Source: Magnolia sinica
Lineage: Eukaryota > Streptophyta > Magnoliopsida > Magnoliales > Magnoliaceae
Length of the DNA: 64,000 bases
NCBI RefSeq assembly: GCF_029962835.1
Contig: NC_080584.1
Location: forward strand, 77,776,862 to 77,840,861
Direction of reading: 5' to 3'
The notes beneath the pieces were generated by a model. The model was given only the letters and a program-made list of their open reading frames with translations, did no database searches and was not told the DNA's origin. Below are positions 1 to 11,758 of the stretch, piece after piece. Each line of letters starts with the position of its first letter. Position 1 is the first letter of the stretch. A program made the position numbers and the translations under genes.

Positions 1-224
1 TAATCGTCCAAAAAATGTTTGGATCCTGTAGCGACGAATATTTTCGTCGTTAAAAGTCTCGTCCACGATTTTTAGTTACGAAAACTTTCGTCGCTAAAAG
101 TTTCATTGCTAAAGATACTCTTTTAGCGACGAAAATTTATTTCGTCGCTGAAAGTCACTTTTAGCGACGAAAAAAAATTTCGTCGCTAAAAGTTTCGTCG
201 CTAAAAACCCTCTTTCTTGTAGTG
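1..224. mobile_element. CACTA (En/Spm) DNA transposon, right end only
   Basis: The piece ends at 224 in TTTCTTGTAGTG, the reverse complement of the CACTACAAGAAA terminus of CACTA transposons. The preceding 200 bases are packed with direct and inverted copies of TTTTAGCGACGAAA / TTTCGTCGCTAAAA, the expected subterminal repeats. The first base after the terminus continues kinase exon 4 (TATCCAAGCTCC), which runs unbroken in the paralogue at 23507. The paralogue reads GATATCC here, so the 3-bp target site was probably TAT or ATA. The left end and any transposase lie outside the window, so autonomy cannot be judged. Confidence 0.87.
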
Positions 225-382
225 TATCCAAGCTCCAACACAGGAATCTTGTTAAGATTTTGGGATGTTGCATTGAAGGAGAAGAAAAGCTGTTGATATA
301 CGAGTACATGCCCAACAAAAGCTTGGATGTCTTTCTCTTTGGTATGATCCCTCTCCCTCTGCTGCCTTATTATCCATTAACC

Positions 383-513
383 CATGGTTAAAAGACTTGG
401 TGACTCCGACCGAGTCGAGTAGAGACTTGCCCGAGTTGACACTGAATTAGCCCGAGTCATCCCAGTCCTTGTGACTCGATTCACATCAGATTCACCAAAG
501 TCTTAAAACCATG
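383..513. mobile_element. Small MITE in kinase intron 4
   Basis: The segment starts CATGGTTAAAAGACTTGGTGA and ends in its imperfect inverse (TCACCAAAGTCTTAAAACCATG). It is rich in GACTCG and CGAGTC words. The same element sits at the same place in the duplicate (about 23665-23795), so it predates the duplication. It has no coding capacity, and no clear target duplication was seen. Confidence 0.5.
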
Positions 514-973
514 CATGGACTGGAATCCTCTACAACAAATGTTATACCTGAGCAGCCCGGAAAACACCTTGAGATACTTGGCGCACACCCGATGAAGGGG
601 ATGGAATATAACTCATTTGTGGGCTATGTACAACAGGCGTTTTTGAGGATTTCAGTCCTTTACACATATCACGTGGTTTTCAGTTTGTACAAGTAAATGA
701 CCCATTGAACGATTATCATAAACATATGTATTATGGGCCCCACAGTGAATGACCCATGCATCAAAAGTCTCCAAGATGGGATACTTCAATTGTTGGCAAT
801 CTAGCAAAATACATGAATGATCACCCTCAGCCAAAAATACAATGGCCAAGATCGTCCAATTCGTGAGTTTGGGGCATTCATGATGAGGCCCATCATATCA
901 ACAGTCAAGATCACTGAAAGATCGCTGATCGTTGTTGATTTGATATTTCCCGTGGTGAATGGACCAAGGTTAG

Positions 974-1387
<414 letters not shown>

Positions 1388-1420
1388 TAGTAAGTAGCTG
1401 TCTCTTCTTTATGAATCCAT

Positions 1421-1624
1421 GCATTTGATTCAGTGTAGGATGCTATACAACTAGTTTGCACCATAGTACAGTGAAAATAAGTTGTATTGCATTTGATTCA
1501 GTGTAGGATGCTATACAACTGGTTTGCACCATAATACAGTGAAAATAAGTTGTATTGCATTTGATTCAGTGTAGGATGCTATACAACTAGTTTGCACCAT
1601 AATACAGTGAAAATAAGTTGTATT
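1421..1624 (+). repeat. 68-bp minisatellite, three units, in intron 5
   Basis: Three direct units start at 1421, 1489 and 1557, each beginning GCATTTGATTCAGTGTAGGA. They differ at only a few bases. The duplicate at 24702-24837 has exactly two units, which explains the one-unit shift in alignment between the copies. Confidence 0.93.
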
Positions 1625-1790
1625 GAACAGAAGGACAACCCTCATTTGCACCGTATCGTGTCCAAAACTGGTTGCGTAGGATCATTCCCCTTTCATATTG
1701 TCACATCAATCAGATGTTTTACATTTCATATAGTATGTTGATAAATGACATCATTTATGATAATTTAAATTTGATTCTTAGTTCTTAGGT

Positions 1791-2021
1791 TGTGTTTGGA
1801 TGCACTACAGAATTAATTTGCAATCAGTATTACCTTGAAAAGGTGAAAAAAAGGCAAATTCGTTTGTAAGGATTGATGTTGAGGGTCTGATGACAAATTC
1901 CTATTGCAATTTAATTCAATGGCACATCCAAACGTGGGCAGGAGACATCATCGATTTTCATTGTTTCCCCTCGACAGAACTGAATTTTTGGCAATTCAAT
2001 TGCCTTGTGCATCCAAACACA
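1791..2021. mobile_element. MITE in kinase intron 5 (TGTGTTTGGATGCA ends)
   Basis: The ends are perfect 14-bp inverted repeats (TGTGTTTGGATGCA at 1791-1804 and its complement at 2008-2021). The style resembles Tourist / PIF-Harbinger MITEs. The duplicate carries it at about 25004-25240. A related element with the same terminal word lies in the matching intron of the - strand gene (51420-51674), so it may predate the split of these genes. There is no reading frame. Confidence 0.6.
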
Positions 2022-2314
2022 GCATACATGTCATTGGTTCTTAACCTGAATAACTATTACATTAGTTAGTCTGGGTTATTTGAGAGTCACATTCCTAACA
2101 TGGTGAAACTAACTGAAATAATTTAAATGCAGCGGTTATATGTCCCCGGAGTATGCTATGGAAGGACGGTTTTCCGAGAAATCTGATGTCTTTAGCTTTG
2201 GGGTCTTGTTGTTAGAGATTGTGAGTGGTAAGAGGAACTCTGGATCTTTTCACCATGAAGACTCTCTAAGCTTGTTGGGTCATGTAAGTGGAATTTCAAG
2301 CCTCCATCTATCTT

Positions 2315-2318
<4 letters not shown>

Positions 2319-2353
<35 letters not shown>
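2319..2353 (+). repeat. (GA)n microsatellite in intron 6
   Basis: An uninterrupted GA run lies just after the exon 6 donor. The run in the duplicate, at 25531-25551, is shorter. Confidence 0.93.
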
Positions 2354-2358
<5 letters not shown>

Positions 2359-3095
2359 GGTCACACCATGGATAAGCATTGCCCTAGGTTGAGTGGACCA
2401 TCCTGTTTTTTGTAGTTGGGCATGTTCAAAGTGGGTCCTACATGATGAATGGCCTGGTCACCTTGTTGATCTCTCCATAAGAAAACTGCCTTACAAATAA
2501 CGTTACCTCCTCGGCAATATATGTTAAATCTTCCACTCTTCTTGCTTGGTTATTGTTTCAGGCATGGCTACCGTGGAACCAAAACAAGGTGTTGGAGATG
2601 ATTGATCCAGGGTTGAGAGGCCCATTTTCACAATCTGAAGTGCTGAGATGCATCCATATAGGGCTCTTGTGTGTGCAACAGTTTGCGACAGATAGGCCCA
2701 CCATGGCATCTGTAGTTTTCATGCTTGGCAGCGATATCGCAAATTTTCCAACTCCAAAACAACCTGCGTTTACTGAAAGGAGAAGCCCGTTGGAATCAGA
2801 TTCATCGCAAAGGAGCTGCAAAATATGCTCAGTGAATGAAGTCACTGTTACCATCATCCAGGGCCGATAACGCATAAATGTCACCTACTTGTAATAGTAT
2901 TATTTTGGACCTGACTCTCTGTAGTGCTAATGTGGCACACTTGTAAGTGATCCAGTCCATTGATCAAGTGAACTCAACTGAATTTATGTCATTGGCCAAA
3001 AAATCCATCCAATTAGGGCACCGGGTGGACCACATGTCTTTACATGCAGACTCTTGACCATTATATGATTTGAAATGCCCTCATAGTTAGGGTTG

Positions 3096-3620
3096 TGTCA
3101 AGAAGACAATTATACCAGAAAACTGGGAGAAATTTATATGTTATTTACTAACCCCAACATGGGTATATATACATGAAGATACTAAATTAATCACTACCTA
3201 ATCTCTAGCAAATTATATGCCATATATATAATGTTTTACGGCTAACAAATCTAAACAATAATCTTTGTGGGGCTTTTACTTTGCTTATCTCACGCTCCCC
3301 TCAAACTATGGATGGGGAATGACATCAGTTTGCCGATCAAATAATCATAGTATGCTCTATAGTCACAGTGTTATAGTAAAGAGAACAAGAGTAATTTTGA
3401 GAGGCAACATGTGATAGGGTAATTTAACGAGCCAAGTATTTTTGTGAATGAAGGGCGATCAATCTCTATATGCTTGGTACATATTTGAATGGACATGGTA
3501 TTATATGCAAATAATTGAGCAGGAGACTAAAGAGGCATAAGTCACGTGGAAGACTTGTGAACTATGTTATTTCATCGCACCCTAGTAATATTGTATGATA
3601 ATCAATCTTTGCAAAAGACC
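3096..3620 (-). mobile_element. Ty1/copia fossil fragment (RNase H end plus one short LTR), antisense
   Basis: Read on the - strand, 3620 to about 3300 recalls the C-terminal RNase H part of a Ty1/copia polyprotein. A purine-rich tract follows (about 3293-3305), then an LTR-like stretch of about 200 bases to 3096. Only this end of the element remains. It is broken and old. It lies just downstream of the kinase stop codon and is repeated at 26293-26817, so it was in place before the duplication. Confidence 0.5.
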
Positions 3621-3865
3621 TAGTGCCGTGCCATAAAACCAGTGATTGGGCTCTCCAACTTCCCAATCACCGATGCCAAGTTGCTCCAGCTTCCTCGCCA
3701 CACACTAGACTTGGCGAATGAGGCCAACTTCCCAAATTCCAAATCCAACTTGTGACATATATATATATATATATATCCACACTTCGCCAAAGTATCATCC
3801 AAAATTCATAATGTTTACATGCCCAAAATTTGAAATGAAAGAAGCAATAAGAAGGATATCAATCA

Positions 3866-6800
3866 ATGTCTAAGCAATTTGGCTCTGGTATTATGCTAAA
3901 AGCACATAAGAGAACATGGGTATGGGCACATAAGCTCATGGATCATTTTGCGTGCCGGAAGGTGTATATGACTGATTCAAGAAAGAGTCTGATATCTTTA
4001 GGGGCACTCGAGGCACTATGGTTCAAATTCATCGGTTTCGATCATGTTCTTAAAATTTCAAAGGGAGAACTCATAGTAATAAAGGCACAGAGGAATGGAA
4101 ACCATTATAGGTTGATCGGGAGTACTTCATCAGGTGAAATTGTAACATCTATAGTGGATTTCACGTCTCCACGTATGCGGCATGCACGCTTGGGTCACAT
4201 GAGCGAGCGGGGCATGAAGGTTTTTTCTGTTTGTTGTTTAATTTTAATTTTTAAAAGCATTGATTTTAGTATATGCGAGCATTGTATAAACGATAAATAG
4301 TAAAGATTGTATTTTAAGTCTGTGAAATATTTTTGTAAAGGGGTTTTAGATTGTATGCATTCTAATGTATGGGAGTGGCGCCGGTGGTTTCTAAAGGAGG
4401 GTCGTCATGGTTTTTCACATTCATTGATAACTATTTCAGAAAAGTGTAAGTTTATTTTATGAAAAATAAATTCGATGTTTTCACTAACTTCAAACAATGA
4501 AAGGATATGGTGGAAAAACAGACAAGGCGAAAAGTGAAACTGTTGAGGATATATAAAGATGAAAAATTCACTTTTGGAAATTCAATTGGTGTTGTAAAGA
4601 TGAAGGGATTGTGAGACATAACATAGTATGTCACACGATAGAACAAAATGGTGTGGTTCAGCAGAATAATTGGACTCTCTTGGAGAGGACCCGATGCATG
4701 ATCAGTAATGCTAGGTTGAGCAAGAAATTGTGGACTGAGGCCATTAACACAACTTGTTACTTGGTGAATCAATCCCCTTTTATGGCTATTGATTGTAAAA
4801 TTTCAAATGAAGTGTAGAGTGGTGAGCAGGTATATTACTCAGGACTGTGTGTATTTGATTGCAACGCTTACTTTCACATGCCATCGGTTGAGAGAGATAA
4901 GCTCAACCAAAGGGCTAAAAAGTATATTTTTGTTGGCAATGATAATGGTATGAAGGGGACATATTATATGATTGGGTCGAATAGAAAACTATCCTTAGTC
5001 GCGTAGCTAAATTCAACAAAGGATCCTTGTTCAATAAGGATGAGCACAAGGAAGCGAAAAAGTTAGTTGTAGTTGTCTAGTTAGACAAAGATGAGACACA
5101 GGCTGATACAGAGATGTATATAAAGGTGGTGGAGTAGCCACCTATGAGAAGAAATCTGTCATGGGATCGGAGGTTACCGATGAGATACATGGATGAATCA
5201 AATGTCGCATTTGCCCTCATTAAGATTAGAGGGTTCTGTCTACTCTTTAAGAGGCTCTTAATGAGGCAGATGCCGAAAAGTGGAAAGCAATGATGAATGA
5301 TAAGATGGACTTGCTTTACAAGAATGAGATGTGGGAGGTGGTGGAGCTTCTCATCGGCCAAAAAACGATCAGGTGCAAGTGGATCTTTAAAAAGAAACAA
5401 GATATGCACTAGGTGATGTTGATGGAGAAGGGATATACTTATAGAGGTGATGACCTCACTGAAAAATATTCATGCCTGTGGTGAAACAAGTATCTATCAG
5501 ATTCATGTTAATACTGGTTGCCCAATACGATCTCGATCTGGAACAAATTGATTGAAAACTTCATTCCTGCATAGGGAATTAGAAAAGCCGATTTACATGA
5601 AGTAATCAGAAGGTTTCGAAACAGTAGGGGGGAAAGAACAAGGTTTGTAGGTTAAATAAGTCATTGTATGGTTTGAAATAGTCGTTTAGGCAGTGATACA
5701 AGAAATTTGATTCTTTCATGGTGAGTCAGAATTTTACCATGAGTGAGTATAATTACTATGTCTATTATAAGATGCTGAGTGATGAAAAGTTTATTATTTT
5801 GGTATTGTATGTTGATTACATGCTTTCACTAGTCATAATATGTCTGAAATTAACATACTGAAGACTCAACTATTAGGGACTTTCGAGATGAAAGATCTGG
5901 CGACTGCAAAGAGAGTTCTCGGCATTGACATATATAGAGACACGAAGAGGATCATGCTATAGTTATCTTAACCTAGATACCTTACGAAGGTATTGATGAA
6001 GTATGGGATGGACAAGGCACAACTGGTCAGCATTCCTCACGCAGCTCATTTTAAGATTTCTTTTGAATAGTGTCATAAAACAGATGAAGAAATATGTCTT
6101 GTGTCCCTTATTCAAATGCAGTGGGCAGCTTGATGTATACCATGGTATGTACATGACATTATATTTCACATACAATGGGTGTTGTTAGCAAATACATGTC
6201 TAACCCTGACAAGTAACATTAGGAGGTAATGAAATGGATACTTCGATATATTCGAGGTACGCATGACTACGTCTTATCATTTGATAAATCAGGGAAAAAG
6301 TTAGTAGGTTATATGCATGGATTCTGATTACGCGGGCAATAACGATAATAGAAGGTCAATTGTAACGCCTTGGATTTCGAGGGTCGAGCAAAGCTCTACT
6401 CTCGAGATCTAGAACATCACTTATGCATTATGAATGATAATGTTCAGATTTCATCCATATTAATGAGTTAAGCATGAGTGAGATTATACTAAAACAGCAT
6501 ATCATACTCCGGATATAATTAAATTAAGCAAGTGGAAGTCTGAAACATATCTATTTAAGCATATAGTTGTTTCACAAATTTCCTCCAGAGTATGAGTCTG
6601 TAAACGGGTTCAATATATACATGTATTGTTTTAAAATAAATAAAATGAATATGTAAAAGTGTTTGACTAAGCCCAGATGTCCCAATAATCCCTGCGTATC
6701 GGCACGAGGTCTACATCGATCCACCCGAGAGTTAGAAGTAGGAGAATTTCTCCTCCTCGTCCAAGAAGTCCTGCTCCATAGCATAGACGTCACCTGCACT

Positions 6801-9800
6801 TGTATCTAAATCAGTGTCTGGTTGGTATTTTAAAACACCATCCCAGAGTGGGAGTGAGTGATCAACTCAGTGGTTCTATAAGGTAAAAGTTACAAATGTT
6901 ATCAAGTCAATCAAAGCAGTAATGATAAGACAATCATAACGATCACTTCTTAACTACTCTTTTTAATGCAGGAATGGGGTGCAAGTAATGATATATGCCC
7001 TCACACCAAAGCTCTCTCACAAGCAACTCCGACAACCTATTTCGTATATGACATCACTTCCTCAAAACAGTGCAACTTCATCGCCTTTTAAGCACATCCT
7101 AACTAATGCAGTGCGATGCATGATCGTGTTAACCAAGTAATTAATTAAGCTCATTCATACAGTAAGTTTGGAAAGTTAGGGTACCTCCCTTTATATTATT
7201 AACCCAAATCGAAAGATCCATTTAGGTTCGTCACTCTTAGTTAAACACATATGATAGGCAAGTTGTAAGGTTGTCACTCCTAATTCAACACATACGGTAG
7301 GTAAGTTATAAGAATTTATACTCGCAGTTACTACGGGGAAGCTCGTCAACCCATCGTAGGTCAACAGCACGAACACAGTGTCCCTTACCACCATGTCCGG
7401 CTCACAAGCTTTATCTACTCATTGGTCGCTATGGAGAAGCTCGTCACCTTAGCGTAGGCCAACAGCTTGAACACGATGTCCCATACCACCATGCCTGGCT
7501 CATAAGTCTTAGTGAATCGTGGTACTAAGGTTAAAATGGATCTTACATTGGAGATGGGTACCTTAGATTTAAGCAGTCGCGTCCATACATGGTAAACACA
7601 CAATAAGTCAATCAGTTCGTTATGCAAGCTCGATTGGTACGGGCATACGCTGACTTAATCGACATGGAGCGCATATGCACCCCTCGTGGCCTAGCCACTG
7701 TCGACAATCGTCGTGCGACCCGGATTCATTAAATTTACCCGATGTGGCGAGATTAATTCGACCATCCGAACAGAGACTATTACCGATTGCCCGGGCTACG
7801 TTGTAGCCCCACTCCTACTCATATGCAGCTAACAAACACATGTGATATTCATCTCAGCATTTAACAAGCAATCCAAATGGATTCCCCATTTGGGCATTTC
7901 ATCAAACACATCGATCATGTTACCAAACACTTGTATTTTATCAATTAATTACATAGATGAAAATATGATTACATAAACGAAATTATACATATGCATAAGG
8001 CAACAGGGAATCATATCTTAATACTTATAATAAATACAAATCATCAACAACTTCTCATTGAAACAATTTATCAAACAATTAGACTACGTTAGTTATAACA
8101 TGTGTTTTTATCAAATATTCATACCGAGAAATCTATATGCATATAACAATGTTGAATCCTAGATTAGAAATCATGGCAAGCACAAATCATTTTCAAATGC
8201 TCATTCAAACATTTCAACAAACACATGGAATGCATCTTTTACTCATCACAGTTCATAGGTGTATATCATACAGAAATCGACGTATCTAAGACAATACAGT
8301 AGCAATCAAGTCAAACATAAATCATTAGCTGACATGAAAGCATTGATAAACTACAACCTAAGCATTTATAGTCCGCACCTTTCGTCGGGATGCTCGACTC
8401 GGACTCGGTCCAAATTCTACGTTTTCGAAAATGGAACGTCGGGCACCTAAATGACGAAATAAGTTAATTAGGTTGACGAACAACTATCCTAGATCTCTAC
8501 AATGATATTAGGGTTAGGATTTCTTACCGAAAATTATAACCGAAAAAGATTTGGTAGCACAACAGGGTGGAGATTTGGTGCGTGGATTCGTGGGAGAGAA
8601 TTCTTACAGCGATCTCCTAAAATCTCACTTCTCTCTTTCCTCTTTTCTCCTCTCTTTCCCTTAGCATTTTTGTAAAATGCGTATATGGGAGTGAGAGAGA
8701 GAAATAAGAGCTATTTATAAGCCCAAAAGTGATACAAATGGCCCTAGGGCCACTTTATACGTAGTTTATACCCTTTGGGTGGCTGTTTCTTATGAAGAGA
8801 GCTCATAGGGAGGCCCACGACTCATCTACGTCATAGAGTACGTTGCCTGACAATGGATCCATGCCAAGATATGATTTCGGTGTGATTGGATAAGCCGATT
8901 GACCATGAAGAGCCTGTGTTAGATCAACGGTTGTACTTATTTAATCGGGGCCACGGTTACACGGATATGTGTAGGGAAATTTCCCTTTTCCATGGGTGAA
9001 GTTTGGTCACAAACTAATGGTCCGAATTCCTCAATTGCGCATGAGAGCGAACAACCCAATTCACTTAAGTTTTGGTTCGTTTTCTAAAGGTATTCGCGTT
9101 TCTTACGCACTTCACTCATGATTCAAACTGGGTGTTTCTAGACACTATATGGGCTTGATTCCAGCGATGGTTGTCAAGCCCAGTAGGATGGACATAGTCC
9201 TATAGTTTCGCAGTCATCGGACCCTTAATGTGCGGTTTAGGTCCGTTATCGAGTTTCAATGTACTCTCAAGAGCGACAGGCCCTTAGGATTTCTCCTAGG
9301 TCTTTAGGTGGCATCGATTCTGTGGTACTCATGATTTTAGTCCTTCTCATTTGTGAAAATGGTGGCCCAAGCTTAATCCAACGATTATTTAGTTTAGTAC
9401 TTAACTAAATTCTGCCTAAATTATATGACAGGATGTGGTCCTCGGGTAGTTCTATCTGAGGTAGTACTCGGGTCTTTGTACGAATTTTTCTGAGACATTA
9501 CATCAACTTCCGATTAGGTTTATGTTAGTGGGTGTGGGGATCAGTTGAATGTCAAAACTTCAGTCTGTGCTGACACTTTTAACAACCGAACTTAAGTATA
9601 TGATGATGACAAAAGCATTCAAGGAGGGTGTTTGGTTGAGGGGGATGATAAATTAGTTGGGGCTTCAGCAAAAGGCCATGGCAGTCAATTGTGATAGCGA
9701 AAGCGCAATCAATTTAGCTAAGAATTTTGTTTATCAGTTACGTACTAAACATAATAATGCGAGTCATTATTTTATCTGACAGGTGCTTGAGGAAGGAGGC

Positions 9801-10372
9801 ATGACTCTAAAGAAGATGCACACGAGTGTGAATCCAACTGACATGCTTACTAAGTCAGTTCTCACAGAGATGTTCAAGTTCTTTTCAACTTCTTTGGGCT
9901 TGGTGAAGGCCTAAATGGAAGACGGAGTATGCATAAGAAGAGATGATGGAGCTATGATGGAAGACAGAATCAAAGATGATGATTTATAAGGAGTAATGAT
10001 GAATTAAGATCGAAGACATTGTGGAGATTATTGTTGATGTATTAAATATGTCAATAACATGATCTGTCGATTCCATCAACAGATCACTTGAAGTCATCAA
10101 TAGATGCTCGATCCCATCAAGAAAATCCAGAGAATTCCATGTTGGTTGCTGGAATGTTTTAGTGTTGCTACTCGATGTCATTAAAGTAAGTTCGATGACA
10201 TCAAAGGTCATCGATGGCATCGAAGGTCCCATTGAAGATGTGCGCAAAATTACGTAAGTGCGGGATTTGTTTCCTATTCCAGTTATGATATTAATCTTGG
10301 GGTCCCCTTGATCAGAGGAAGATCCAAGAAAGCCCATTTCTAGCCCATGGTTGACAATATTCTGCATAGAAT
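3866..10372 (+). mobile_element. Ty1/copia retrotransposon fossil, nested, copy 1
   Basis: Parts of a Ty1/copia polyprotein are recognisable in the usual order: GAG-pre-integrase (about 4000-4220), integrase (about 4370-4810), reverse transcriptase (about 5200-6000) and RNase H (about 6200-6360, resuming 9503-9910). A purine tract and part of a 3' LTR follow (about 10030-10372, with repeated CGATGACATCGA-like words). The 5' LTR and gag were not found. The element is thoroughly broken, with many breaks, and clearly old. RNase H is split by a solo LTR (6361-9502), and the 3' LTR runs into a LINE. The same nested structure recurs at 27183-33686. Confidence 0.85.
6361..9502 (+). mobile_element. 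Solo LTR, Ty3/gypsy-type, nested in the copia fossil (copy 1)
   Basis: A 3142-base segment begins TGTAACGCC and ends GACATTACA. It has TG...CA ends and inverse terminal words, typical of long LTRs of the Tekay/Del kind. It interrupts the copia RNase H and is flanked by a 5-base target duplication (TCAAT left, TCAAC right; the duplicate copy has TCAAC on both sides). No internal gag-pol follows, so it is a solo LTR left by LTR-LTR recombination. Family assignment rests on end words and length only. Confidence 0.78.
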
Positions 10373-11658
10373 TTCAAGCTGAAAGGTCGATTTCTAAGCC
10401 AAGCAGGAAGAGATGTGCTCAGCAGCGTCCCGATTCATAAGCTAGCAACAACGGAGGTGCCAAAAGGGACTTTAAAGGATATCAGATTTTCTCTATGGAT
10501 GGACCGAAGGCAAGAAAAAAGTGCATTGTATCATCTGGAAAAAAAAATCGCAATTCCAAAGGAATAATGAGGGCTAGGAGTAAAAGCTCTAAATGATGTA
10601 ATGAAAGCTCTAAGAATGAAAATGGCATGAACGGCTACATTCGACCACAAAAACAGCCTATGGGCCAATTTCATGAGATCCAAATACAAGGTGGATGCTC
10701 AATCTGCGGGTAATCGCAACAGATCGGCGACCTTAAGATATTGGAAAGAAATCTTAAGCCTGTCGGATATGTTGGAAGCCAACTCGCACGTACTATTGGG
10801 AGATGACAGCAACAATCTTTGGACTACCAATTGGATGGGACTATGTCCCATTCAAGGCTGGCTCCCTAGACAGATCCCCTAAGGCTCCCTCTGAATGAAG
10901 ATCAACGAGGTGATCCGGGTCTTAACGGTGCCCTTCTGAGCAACATATATCATCCCTCATCCCTCTAGGCATCCTACAACACATTAACGATGAAGGAATT
11001 AAAACCCAGAGAGGAGAGGACCATGTCATCTGGACAGGGGAACCATTAGGAAAATACACGATTAAGTCGGCATGGAAGAAGGTTCGCCTAGTAGGAGAGA
11101 GAAGGAAGTGGGCTAAATGGTTTTGGGACAACAGATTGCCTCCAAAGATCTCCCTGCTCACCTGGAAACTCCTATTCAAAGAAAAATCGGTAGATATTAG
11201 TGTTAAAAAAAAGGAGCAATTCTAGCCTTAGGGGTACCTGCTATGAAAGTGTAGAAAGTCATAAAGAATGGTCTCTGGATCACCTCTTTGCGGAAGGTGA
11301 TTTAGCAACCACTCTTTGGCGTAAGTTCTCAACAACTCTCTCAGTCTCATTCCTAGAAGGTCAATCGGCAGCTGGTCAAGCCTCAGAATGGTAGAGCTTG
11401 GCTAATGGCAACTCAAACATCGTTATCCTTCGTGGGATTTCTCCTCACCTAATCTTCTGGGAGATCTGGAATGCAAGAAACAGGAAATGGTTTGAAGAAG
11501 TCCATGTGAATGTTGGATAATCCATAACCAACATTCAAAGATATTCACTGTCACTTCATTCTAGCTCCCGCCAAAGGTAATTACAAAATAATATAAGTTT
11601 GGCATTTTATCTAATAAGATAAAGTCCTTGCCTTATAAAATGGAAAAGGTCGGCAATT
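10373..11658 (+). mobile_element. L1-type LINE fragment, RT C-terminal and zf-RVT part
   Basis: Translations resemble the part of plant L1 ORF2 beyond the catalytic reverse transcriptase: a GRFLSQAGRDVL-like start near 10380, a WANFMRSKYK and YWKEI region (10650-10760), and the zf-RVT stretch with IWTGEPLGKYTIKSAWKKV, WFWDNRLPPKISLLTWKLLF (about 11025-11185). Stops and frame changes break it. It is 5' truncated against the copia LTR and stops at 11658, where unrelated DNA takes over. The duplicate at 33687-35647 continues into RNase H and a 3' tail. Both share the same 5' junction, so this was one insertion before the duplication. Confidence 0.82.
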
Positions 11659-11758
11659 AAGAAATAATAATATTTCTTCCACCATTGAAAGAAAACAGAT
11701 TTTTTTGAAATTTCATGATATATATATATATAATGAAGAGATGAATAATAACGAAAAA

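Noticed and set aside
511-696. 61-codon + strand open frame kept in both duplicates (also 23793-23978)
   Set aside because: It lies in intron 4 of the kinase, overlaps a MITE edge and has no recognisable domain. The shared state is inherited by duplication.
1421-1624. Regularly spaced repeats resembling a CRISPR array
   Set aside because: The 68-bp units are contiguous with no spacers and lie in a plant intron. It is a minisatellite.
9984-10367. 127-codon - strand open frame, repeated at 33298-33681
   Set aside because: It lies in the LTR end of the copia fossil. Its conservation is explained by the duplication, and it shows no protein features.
10922-11179. 85-codon - strand open frame, identical at 34236-34493
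   Set aside because: It is antisense to the zf-RVT part of the LINE. Identity reflects the very similar duplicate tract, not selection.
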